Assembly (NCBI RefSeq): GCF_009758205.1
Contig: NZ_WRXN01000005.1
Coordinates: 248,001-312,000 of the forward strand
DNA: 64,000 nucleotides
Source of the DNA: Chitinophaga tropicalis
Lineage (GTDB): Bacteria; Bacteroidota; Bacteroidia; Chitinophagales; Chitinophagaceae
Direction of reading: 5' to 3'
The notes below the pieces were generated by a model. That model made no database searches and was not told where the DNA came from. It saw only the letters and a list, made by a program, of their open reading frames with translations. Positions 50,731 to 58,972 of this stretch are shown here, in pieces; within the stretch, counting starts at the first letter, position 1; every line of letters begins with the position of its first letter. The position numbers and the translations under genes were made by a program.

Positions 50731-53181
50731 CTATTCCGATTTCAGACTATCTACGGGGTTAGCTATTGCAGCTTTAACTGACTGGAAACTTATAGTGATG
50801 AGTGCTATTACTATTACAATACCACCGGTTACCAGGAATATCCACCAGCTGATACTTACCTGGTAGGCAAAGTCCTGCAGCCATTGTTTCATGGCATACC
50901 AGGCAATGGGCGACGCCAGCAGAACAGAGATCAGTACCAGCTTCACAAAATCTTTCGATATAAGAGTGGTGACCTGTGTTACGGAAGCCCCCAGTACTTT
51001 ACGTATGCTGATCTCTTTGCTGCGCTGTTCCGCCATGAAAGCAGAGAGGGCAAATAAGCCAAGACAGGCTATAATAATGGCCAGGATTGCAAAGCTGGTG
51101 AAAATATTGCCGGTGCGTTCCACATCCGCATACATATTTGCGAAGCGTTCATCCAGGAAGGTATACCTGAACGGCTGGTGAGGCGCCATGTCCTTCCAGA
51201 CCTTTGTAACAGCAGCTATTGTCTGCTGCATATCTTTACCATCCCCGTTCAGTTTAACAGCTATCATGGTAGGGCTGTAGCCCAGTGTCATACACAGCGG
51301 TTCAATATTGAGACGCATGGTTTCAAAATAAAAGTTCTTTACTATACCTAATACGGTATATGTTGAACCGCCATTGGTGATACGTTTTCCAACCGGGTCT
51401 TCACCACCGGGAAAAAGTTTTGCAGCAAGCAGCTGGTTGATGACAATCCCTTGCGAGTCTGTACGTATATCTTTCGAAAAGTCTCTTCCTGCTACGATCT
51501 GCATCCCCAATGTTTTTATATAGTCAGCATCTACTGTCCAGAACTGGCTCTGCACGTCCACATCTTCCTTTGTCTTTCCTTCTTTCCAGATAGGATTACC
51601 ATTTCGTTTGGTTCCGGTTACCGGAAGGAAATCGCTTATTGATACGTTTTTCACCTGCCGCAGCTTCAGTAATTCTTCCTTAAAGGTATTCACCTCCCGT
51701 CCTAACTGATTGGCTCCCTGCACTATCAGTACCTGGTCCTTTCCATATCCCAGCTCTTTATTAAGGATATACTGCATTTGCCGGTAAATCACAAATGTGC
51801 CGATGATCAGGATAATAGAAGCTGTGAACTGGAAAACCACCAGTGCACTGCGCAGATTTGAGTTTTTAACGCCGCTGCTTACCCTGCCTTTTAATACAGC
51901 AATGGGTTTGAAGGAAGAAAGATAGAATGCGGGGTAAATACCGGCCACTATACCAATAACGAAGGCAGCAGTGATGAGTACAGGCGCCAGCCACCAGGCC
52001 GTCCATGGGAAAGAGAGGGATTTATCAGCCAGGGTATTGAAAAATGGCAGGAGTAACCATGCCAGGCAAATTCCTATTGCAAAGGAGAGATAGCTGTATA
52101 ACAGGGATTCTGCGAGAAATTGCTTTACCAGGTCACTGCGGTAAGAACCTATTGCTTTCTTCAATCCTACTTCTTTTGCACGGTTGGCGGATCTGGCAGT
52201 GGAGAGGTTAATAAAGTTGATACAGGCTATGATCAGGATAAACAGGGCAATAGCGCCAAACAGCCATACCAGGCGTATATCTCCATACTGGCGGCTGTCT
52301 TCAAACCCGATCGATTTCAGATGAATATCTTTTACCGGTTGCGCATAGATCCTCAGCTGCAATGTTGTGCCTATTTTTTCGACCATCTTGTTACCTGCCT
52401 GTCTCATTTCCGGGATGAAATATTTGTTCAGTATAATGTCAGACATTGTCTTGCTGAACTTTTCCGGATCACTACCCTCACGCAGTTTCACATAAATCTC
52501 ATAGTTACTGGAGCCCCAGGAATTTTGTTCCCCCTTCCATAATTCAACGCCTTTAAGGGAAATGAGAAAATCATAGTCCAGGTGGGAGTTGGAAGGAAAG
52601 TCTGCCATCACCCCTCCTATCCTGTATGGTTTACTCAGGTCGTCATTTAAGATAAGCACTTTACCAACGGGGTCCTGGCCGGGAAAATATTTATCTGCTT
52701 TCCTTTTAGAGATCACAATGGTGTTAGGGCCATCCAGCGCATGCTGACGATCGCCATAGATCATAGGGATACTGAATAGTTCCAGGAGCTCCGGATCTGC
52801 AAACGCAAAACCATCTTCATATGTATTTTCCGCGTTATCTGCAAGCCTCATCTGGTTGCTGCCGGCGCCTGTGAACAGGCGGTTGCGCAGCACCCTGGCG
52901 GCCAGCTCCACTTCAGGGCAATCATCCTCCAATGCCTTTTTCATAGGCGGGAACATGGACAGATCTTTGTGAGATATACCATTGTCAGTAAGCTCTCCTA
53001 CCAAACGATACAGGCGGTCTGCCTGGGGATAGTAGCTATCATAGCTCACCTCATGCCTGATATATAAAGCAATGAGCAAACAGGCGGCTATACTCAGCGC
53101 AAAGCCGCCTACCTTGACGGTAGTATACATTTTCTGCTTTAACAGTTGCCTTATTGCTATTCTGAAGTAACTTTTGAACAT
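50731..53181 (-). CDS. FtsX/MacB-type ABC transporter permease
   Basis: An 816-residue inner-membrane protein with two FtsX domains (about 280-400 and 690-810) and a large periplasmic MacB-like domain after each first helix (ALYIRHEVSYDSYYPQADRL is the typical opening). No ATPase gene is next to it, as often in Bacteroidota. I took the ATG at 53181 (MFKSYFRIAIRQLLKQKMYT is the family start); the open frame runs 24 codons further. It may export a peptide or a signal compound. Confidence 0.9.
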   Translation of the reverse strand: MFKSYFRIAIRQLLKQKMYTTVKVGGFALSIAACLLIALYIRHEVSYDSYYPQADRLYRLVGELTDNGISHKDLSMFPPMKKALEDDCPEVELAARVLRNRLFTGAGSNQMRLADNAENTYEDGFAFADPELLELFSIPMIYGDRQHALDGPNTIVISKRKADKYFPGQDPVGKVLILNDDLSKPYRIGGVMADFPSNSHLDYDFLISLKGVELWKGEQNSWGSSNYEIYVKLREGSDPEKFSKTMSDIILNKYFIPEMRQAGNKMVEKIGTTLQLRIYAQPVKDIHLKSIGFEDSRQYGDIRLVWLFGAIALFILIIACINFINLSTARSANRAKEVGLKKAIGSYRSDLVKQFLAESLLYSYLSFAIGICLAWLLLPFFNTLADKSLSFPWTAWWLAPVLITAAFVIGIVAGIYPAFYLSSFKPIAVLKGRVSSGVKNSNLRSALVVFQFTASIILIIGTFVIYRQMQYILNKELGYGKDQVLIVQGANQLGREVNTFKEELLKLRQVKNVSISDFLPVTGTKRNGNPIWKEGKTKEDVDVQSQFWTVDADYIKTLGMQIVAGRDFSKDIRTDSQGIVINQLLAAKLFPGGEDPVGKRITNGGSTYTVLGIVKNFYFETMRLNIEPLCMTLGYSPTMIAVKLNGDGKDMQQTIAAVTKVWKDMAPHQPFRYTFLDERFANMYADVERTGNIFTSFAILAIIIACLGLFALSAFMAEQRSKEISIRKVLGASVTQVTTLISKDFVKLVLISVLLASPIAWYAMKQWLQDFAYQVSISWWIFLVTGGIVIVIALITISFQSVKAAIANPVDSLKSE

Positions 53182-53307
53182 AACATCTGTGATTTCAGTG
53201 CAACTATAGAGGCAAAGATGACACCACCATAACAATCGCATGATAACCAACAAATTACATTATGCTCCCTGTCCGGTTTCAGCATACAGCATGTCCGCTT
53301 ACGGACA

Positions 53308-55077
53308 TCATTTACCACTGTTCCTGACCTTGTTCACCTCGGCAGAAGTGATGATGCTGTCCTGGTTATTGAACCGTTTTTTCACGTATGTGAGTATGGA
53401 TGCAATGGCATGATCGTCCAGGGCCTGGCCATGTGCGGGCATTACGCCGTTATAGGTCTTACCGTTCACTTTGATCTCTCCCTGCAGTCCGTTCAGTACA
53501 ACCCTGATCAGCCGTTCTCTGGGCCCACTCACCCAGTCAGAACCTACCAGCGGCGGATAACGGTTATTATCTCCTTTACCGTCCCGCTGATGGCAGCTGT
53601 TACAATAGGAGTTATAAAGGATCAGCCCGTTCATCACACCGCCTTTGCCTATGTTGTCCTTTACCTCGTCAGGGGTTTTGATGTAGGTACGGTTTTTTCT
53701 CTCTTCCATTTTTGCCAGTTGGGACTCACCGAACTTATTCCTGTCTCCTTTGTACATTACGCGCCATATTCTGCCCTTATTTGACTCTGAGATATACAAT
53801 GATCCATCCGGACCTGTGGCCAGCCCCATAGGTCTGAAATGGGCATCGCTGGTATTCACTACTGTATCCACCCCGGTAAATCCGTCTGCAAAGATCTCCC
53901 ATTTCCCTGTAGGGGCGCCGTTTTCAAAAGGTAAAAAACATACTATATAGCCTGCCTGCGGATAAGGGGCCCTGTCTGTGGAGCCGTGAAAGGCTATAAA
54001 TGCTCCTTTCTTATATCTTTCGGGGAACTGGTCACCCTGGTAAAATAACAGCTCCATAGGCGCCCAATGCCCCGGGAAGCCGAATACCGGTACGTCAAAT
54101 TTCTCTGTCCGTCCGGTCTTTTTACCATCTCCGCCGTAACCGGGTTGCAGCATGTTCTTTCCCTGCAGATGGTCATAATAGGCATAGGGCCATCCGAAAT
54201 CTGATCCGTCGGTTACTTTCAGCAGCGGTTCTGATGGCAGCACAGCTGCCTGCCAGGCAGTATACAGTTCTGAGTAGCGGGTATGGAAGTTGTCCATACC
54301 ATTCATCACCGCATACAGGTGATTGTCTGCAGGGTTCCAGGCAATGCCCAGCACACTGCGTATGCCGGTGGCATATTTATAACCGTCTTTCTGTGTCTGT
54401 CCTTCCTTTGCTTCATCAAAACGCCAGATGCCTGCATGCCATTTAAGGTCTGGCGCCGGGTCCAGACCTTTACCTCCGGGCATGCCTGCGGGACCGGCAG
54501 TGTTGATGTCCTGCGCCGCATCTGTTGGTGCGCCGAAAGGCACGTACATATTGCCTTTATTATCGAATGCAAAAGGTTTGGCGGTATGCCAGTGTTTTCT
54601 TACATCAGGGTCTTCATCTGTGAGGATGACCTCTGTTTTGCTGTCAGGTATCAGCTGACCGGGAGTTAGTTTATTCCTGAGGATATTTCTGAGCGTAGAT
54701 ACATAGAGGTAACCGTTATGTACCATAATACCAACGGGTAGACCGCCTTCATCTTTATAATCACCGAAATAGGCAATGACGTCTGCCTTACCATCGTGGT
54801 CATTATCTCTTAATCCTACGGTGCCGCCACCGCCGTTCATGATGTCATTGTAAGAGAGCTTCACATAGATATCGCCGTTATCATTCACGGTAATATGCCT
54901 TCCGCGGCCTACGCTGTCTGCCACTACCAGGGCATCAAAGCCTTCAGGCAGGATTAGTCCGCCGTTATCCGGATCTGCCGGGGGCAGGCCTTCAGGAGTT
55001 TTGTTCTTACATTGCAGGGAGAAAATAGTGAACATACTGATAAGACCCCATCTGAGTAAGAGAGAGTTGTCCAACAT
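53308..55077 (-). CDS. Sorbosone-dehydrogenase-like protein with cytochrome c domain
   Basis: A 589-residue exported protein. The first 450 residues form a six-bladed beta-propeller of the L-sorbosone/PQQ sugar dehydrogenase type (GLRDNDHDGKADVIAYFGDY, GIRSVLGIAWNPADNHLYAV, DGSDFGWPYAYYDH, GLATGPDGSLYISESNKGRI). The last 110 residues are a c-type cytochrome with YNSYCNSCHQRDGKG, C492, C495 and H496. The N-terminus has a short hydrophobic segment with a weak lipobox-like SLQCKN. It oxidises an aldose or similar substrate and passes electrons to the envelope chain (family knowledge). It follows the haloperoxidase-like gene on the same strand, after a terminator. Confidence 0.88.
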   Translation of the reverse strand: MLDNSLLLRWGLISMFTIFSLQCKNKTPEGLPPADPDNGGLILPEGFDALVVADSVGRGRHITVNDNGDIYVKLSYNDIMNGGGGTVGLRDNDHDGKADVIAYFGDYKDEGGLPVGIMVHNGYLYVSTLRNILRNKLTPGQLIPDSKTEVILTDEDPDVRKHWHTAKPFAFDNKGNMYVPFGAPTDAAQDINTAGPAGMPGGKGLDPAPDLKWHAGIWRFDEAKEGQTQKDGYKYATGIRSVLGIAWNPADNHLYAVMNGMDNFHTRYSELYTAWQAAVLPSEPLLKVTDGSDFGWPYAYYDHLQGKNMLQPGYGGDGKKTGRTEKFDVPVFGFPGHWAPMELLFYQGDQFPERYKKGAFIAFHGSTDRAPYPQAGYIVCFLPFENGAPTGKWEIFADGFTGVDTVVNTSDAHFRPMGLATGPDGSLYISESNKGRIWRVMYKGDRNKFGESQLAKMEERKNRTYIKTPDEVKDNIGKGGVMNGLILYNSYCNSCHQRDGKGDNNRYPPLVGSDWVSGPRERLIRVVLNGLQGEIKVNGKTYNGVMPAHGQALDDHAIASILTYVKKRFNNQDSIITSAEVNKVRNSGK

Positions 55078-55145
55078 AAGTGGTGTTTTAGAGTCAAGAT
55101 TTAAGATCTCACCAGCGTTACTAATATAGGGAATTCCTGCGGCAT

Positions 55146-55175
55146 AAAAAACCCGCTCATCAAAGCGGGCTTTTA
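55146..55175 (-). terminator. Terminator of the haloperoxidase-like gene
   Basis: The minus-strand sequence AGCCCGCTTTGATGAGCGGG followed by TTTTTTA forms a short GC stem and T-run just after the leftward gene ends. Confidence 0.75.
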
Positions 55176-55194
55176 AATTACCACAGGAACTAAT

Positions 55195-56559
55195 TCAATA
55201 CTGTAAGGACAATACACGCGTAGCTATATCCTTCCCGGTTGTCTGGCCTGCCTCACTATCAAACTGGTAGTGGATGCCGCCATAGACCCTGGAAACAGAA
55301 GCTTCCTGTATCATACTCTGGAAATTGCTGAAAGACCGGGGAGAGAAACCTTCAGGTACTTTCTGCTTGTCTGTAAATGAAAAACTGCTGCCGAAATTAG
55401 CAGCCAGGATGTTTCCGGCAGCGCTGGTAAAGGTAGCATGACCGGAAGTATAGGAAGGGAAGGGAGGTGTGCCTATAAGCGGCAGCCAGGTGGAATCTAT
55501 CTGTGCCCTGATATAGGTAACAGGCCTGAGCAGGTTGTACTTATACTTGTACTTCCAGCAGAGTATACCGGCATCGTTCAGGCCAATGCCTACCTGTGTA
55601 AGCACCTTTGCAGCGGCAAACAGAGACAGATGCTGTTCTTCTGCCAGCTGCGCCGTAATAGCGATCAGATGGCCGGGCGGCGTAAAAGTGCCGCCGCCAT
55701 CTGCCCAGTAACGTGCAATGAGGTTTTGTTCAGGAGTGAGTGTATTCACGGTGTTGTACACCAGGAAAGACGCCTTGTAAAAAGTGGAGGCCGTATCTGT
55801 CGAATACGCAGGATGTTTTATCCATACCGTATCCGAGCTCCGGGGTTTGATAAAAGGCCTGTTGTTGCCCCAGTAAGGTAACATTGCCCGCTGGAAGAGC
55901 GGAGGTGTAGGTACCCATAAGCCCGGGCCAACAGGAGGCACATAATCAGCAGGGAAAGTATTTAAATACCCATCCTTGCCGCCATCGGAAACAGACCACT
56001 GGTAAATACCTCCGGCTACCTGCCTGCCAAAATTGACAGAACGGATCACCTCTTCCTGGTTACAGCTGTCTGAAAGCACTTCCAGGTTATTGATCTCCAG
56101 TTGGGTGATCAGCTCCTGGTTGGCAGCGCTGGCATTCGGGAACATATCCCTCGTAATGGCAGCGAGTGCACTGTTGGCAGCTACAGACCAGTTATAGGAC
56201 TTACCTCTTTCCGGAGTGGGAAGATAATTAAGGCCATTCAGCTGCCCTTTCAATGTAGGCATGCCTCTCATACCCCATACCACTGCCTCATGCAGGGTTA
56301 CACCGGTATAAGCAATAGCTCTTGCCGCTACAGGCGGTGTAAATCCGCTGGTTTCCCTGATAAGTTTTAACTGCAGCTCGTACCAGGAAACAGCTATAGC
56401 TGCATCGCCTCCCGATGTGGTATAAAGGGAAGCTGTCTCATTTAATGTAAGAGCGTCGGACGGGACCGGCGTCTCTTCCCGCCGGCATGCCATGAAACTG
56501 AGCATGGCGAACAGGCAGGCTAAAAGGGGACGTGAACAAACAAATTTCATGTTTTTCAA
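55195..56559 (-). CDS. Vanadium-haloperoxidase/PAP2-like lipoprotein
   Basis: A 454-residue lipoprotein (lipobox SFMACR, C25). The C-terminal half has the vanadium-dependent haloperoxidase and acid-phosphatase signature: PSYTSGHATFTSAAGN for the PSGH part, and VSRVYGGIHYQFDSEAGQTT for the SRxxxGxHxxxD part. The first half is helical (ALAAITRDMFPNASAANQEL). It could be a haloperoxidase or a phosphatase; the two share the same site and cannot be told apart by eye. It is a surface or periplasmic protein next to a sugar dehydrogenase. Confidence 0.85.
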   Translation of the reverse strand: MKNMKFVCSRPLLACLFAMLSFMACRREETPVPSDALTLNETASLYTTSGGDAAIAVSWYELQLKLIRETSGFTPPVAARAIAYTGVTLHEAVVWGMRGMPTLKGQLNGLNYLPTPERGKSYNWSVAANSALAAITRDMFPNASAANQELITQLEINNLEVLSDSCNQEEVIRSVNFGRQVAGGIYQWSVSDGGKDGYLNTFPADYVPPVGPGLWVPTPPLFQRAMLPYWGNNRPFIKPRSSDTVWIKHPAYSTDTASTFYKASFLVYNTVNTLTPEQNLIARYWADGGGTFTPPGHLIAITAQLAEEQHLSLFAAAKVLTQVGIGLNDAGILCWKYKYKYNLLRPVTYIRAQIDSTWLPLIGTPPFPSYTSGHATFTSAAGNILAANFGSSFSFTDKQKVPEGFSPRSFSNFQSMIQEASVSRVYGGIHYQFDSEAGQTTGKDIATRVLSLQY

Positions 56560-56736
56560 TTTTTAAACGGTTAACATTAAGGGTTAATAAATATCTTAAA
56601 GCAAAAGTCCGTTGATCATCGTGGTAATTTCTAAAGAGGACTCAAAGGTATAGCGGCACTACGCAGTCTATCAGCGTAGCATTTTTTTCCTGGATAACAG
56701 GCATGCTTCTTGGGCATTGTTTAACAAAACAGCTAT

Positions 56737-56904
56737 ATGCATGCAATAAATCTGACCCTGGTTTTTATTGTCGGGCTGGCAGCACTTGCACTGTTGTTAT
56801 TTATGATCTTTAAGAACAGGTGGGACAGGAAAAGATATCTGCCGCCGGACGATCCTGTACAGGAACAACGTGATGAACAACAAAGAAGAGAAGAAAAGAT
56901 GTAA
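56737..56904 (+). CDS. Small single-helix membrane protein, 55 residues
   Basis: The frame begins MHAINLTLVFIVGLAALALL and continues LFMIFKNRWDRKRYLPPDDP. One membrane helix (about 6-25) is followed by a very basic stretch and a highly charged tail (EQRDEQQRREEKM), the usual form of small inner-membrane proteins. It has no recognised family. Its stop is 50 bases before a strong terminator hairpin, and the coding-like composition supports it. It is divergent from the haloperoxidase-like gene. Confidence 0.65.
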   Translation: MHAINLTLVFIVGLAALALLLFMIFKNRWDRKRYLPPDDPVQEQRDEQQRREEKM

Positions 56905-56951
56905 AAGATTGTATATCAGTTTATCTTTATCACAGCGAGCAAAATTGCTCA

Positions 56952-56990
56952 AAAAAAATGCTTTTGCCGGATGGCAAAAGCATTTTTTTT
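56952..56990. terminator. Bidirectional terminator
   Basis: AAAAATGCTTTTGCC and GGCAAAAGCATTTTT form a 15-bp stem around a four-base loop. Both strands have a T-run. It ends the small membrane gene and the convergent GH20 gene. Confidence 0.9.
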
Positions 56991-57023
56991 GAATAGGAGG
57001 GCAGCCTGCGGCCAGAAGCAATT

Positions 57024-58844
57024 TTACTTTGATTCAAGCGGCACACTGAACATATTGCTCACCCTTCCGCCCGGAGTTACAATAATATAATTCAGGGTAA
57101 GTGGTTTTGCTGACCGGGGCAGTACTACAGGTCCTGTATACAATGTACCCGTCTGATCTGCCTTTCTTCCGTCAACAGTATAATAAATAGTACTGTTAGC
57201 TATAAATGGAATGATCTCTGCAGTTCTTCTGCCGTTAGCGGCAGTACCGAAACGGATCTTTGCTTCAGGTATACGGTAGAAGAAATTCATTTCCTCCAGT
57301 TCCTGCAGGCGTGCCGGTAAGCGTTTGGTAGAGAAATCGTCATAATCCTGCTGGCCCCTGCCTGTCCATGCTACTTCAGACAGCGCCAGAGCACGGGGAA
57401 AGAGCATGTATTCCAGCTTCCCGTTGGTAGCTATATATTCTGTCCACAGATTAGCCTGTACGCCCAGTACATGTTTCTGCTCTTCTGCGTTCAGTGAATC
57501 AGGACGGGGATGATAGCTGTATACTTTTTCCAGCGGCAGGAAACCGCCTATAGCTACAGGCTCATTTTTATTATCCTTTGCCTGGTAGTGGTCAACATAC
57601 ATATGACTGTTAGGCGTCATGATCACATCATGTCCCATCCTGGCAGCTGCAATACCGCCTTTCTCTCCTCTCCAGCTCATAACAGTGGCATTGGGCGCAA
57701 GACCGCCTTCCAGGATCTCATCCCATCCTACCAGTCTTCTGCCATTCTTATTCAGGTACTTTTCCATGCGGGTAATAAAATAACTCTGCAGCTCATGCTC
57801 ATCTTTCAGTTTCTGTTTGCTGATCAGTTTCTGTGCAAAGGCTGATTCTTTCCAGTGTTCTTTAGGCACCTCATCACCGCCGATATGTATATATTCTGCC
57901 GGGAAAATGCTCATCACTTCTGTCAGCACATCTTCCAGGAATTTAAAGGTTTCCTCCTTAGGGCAGAAAATACTGTAATGCACGCCCCAGTAACCGGGTA
58001 CATGATAGGTAGTATCCTTACATCCCAGTTCAGGATATGCGGCCAGTACTGCTGTACTATGACCCGGCATCTCTATTTCCGGGATAACTGTGATCTTCCG
58101 GTCTGCTGCGTATTTCACCAGTTCACGGGCTTCTTCCTGGGTATAATAGCCGCCATGTTTTTCACCGTCATATACGAACGGTTTAAAGTCTCCATACTGA
58201 CCAATCATAGTAGAATCGCGCCATGCGGATACCTGTGTCAGTCTGGGATATTTCTTTATTTCCAGCCGCCAGCCCTGGTCGTCTGTCAGGTGCCAGTGCA
58301 GCCTGTTAAATTTAAAATAGGCCATGACATCAACTATTTTCTTCACTTCATCGAGGGTGAAGAAATGGCGGGACACGTCGAGCATGATACCACGGTAACC
58401 AAATTCCGGTTTGTCGTTAATGGTTACTGCCGGTACAGACAAGCTGCCGTTCTTTTTCTCTATCAGCTGTAACAGTGATTGCAGGGCGTAAAAGCTGCCG
58501 CTGTTGCCACCGTTTATCCTTACCTGTCCGGGCGTTACAGTAAGGCTGTATGCCTCATCGCTGGTGCCTGCTGTGGCGTCAATAATGATGGCTTTGTCTT
58601 TCTCCTGCTGGGAAACAGCTAGTTTCAGCCCGTACCTGTTCCAGAGAAATTCATTGAATAGATCTGCATTTTTCCTGGCGGCATCATTCTTTACCACAAG
58701 GAAAGTTTGCTGGTTCAGTGTAAAACTGCCGGCGCCTGCCTGTAAAGAGGCCGGTTTTGGGATAAGCGGATAGTTGTTCTCCTGTGCGTAGATCAGACCC
58801 GTTCCCAATGAAATGAGTAAGCTAAAAGCGATTCTTTTAAACAT
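57024..58844 (-). CDS. GH20 beta-N-acetylhexosaminidase
   Basis: A 606-residue exported enzyme (signal peptide 1-20, ending IYAQ). It has the N-terminal GH20b domain (about 25-145), the GH20 barrel with FGYRGIMLDVSRHFFTLDEV, FKFNRLHWHLTDDQGWRLEI, the catalytic D324-E325 in HIGGDEVPKEHW, and a small C-terminal domain. It removes terminal GlcNAc/GalNAc from glycans such as chitooligosaccharides by substrate-assisted catalysis. Chitin-type material is a likely substrate for this group of bacteria. It is alone between a terminator and the TonB receptor operon. Confidence 0.93.
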   Translation of the reverse strand: MFKRIAFSLLISLGTGLIYAQENNYPLIPKPASLQAGAGSFTLNQQTFLVVKNDAARKNADLFNEFLWNRYGLKLAVSQQEKDKAIIIDATAGTSDEAYSLTVTPGQVRINGGNSGSFYALQSLLQLIEKKNGSLSVPAVTINDKPEFGYRGIMLDVSRHFFTLDEVKKIVDVMAYFKFNRLHWHLTDDQGWRLEIKKYPRLTQVSAWRDSTMIGQYGDFKPFVYDGEKHGGYYTQEEARELVKYAADRKITVIPEIEMPGHSTAVLAAYPELGCKDTTYHVPGYWGVHYSIFCPKEETFKFLEDVLTEVMSIFPAEYIHIGGDEVPKEHWKESAFAQKLISKQKLKDEHELQSYFITRMEKYLNKNGRRLVGWDEILEGGLAPNATVMSWRGEKGGIAAARMGHDVIMTPNSHMYVDHYQAKDNKNEPVAIGGFLPLEKVYSYHPRPDSLNAEEQKHVLGVQANLWTEYIATNGKLEYMLFPRALALSEVAWTGRGQQDYDDFSTKRLPARLQELEEMNFFYRIPEAKIRFGTAANGRRTAEIIPFIANSTIYYTVDGRKADQTGTLYTGPVVLPRSAKPLTLNYIIVTPGGRVSNMFSVPLESK

Positions 58845-58972
58845 TATGCTGCATGATTAATTTGAAAAACCAATAACGTGAAACCAGGAGCACAATATAT
58901 AAAGAATTTGAGAGGAACAAAATATTGTTAAAGTCTCTTTTCAAGGTACAGGCCGGCTAAGATAATAAGCGT

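Noticed and set aside
54283-54669. Open frame antisense to the sorbosone-dehydrogenase-like gene
   Set aside because: It is a shadow frame over conserved propeller coding sequence.
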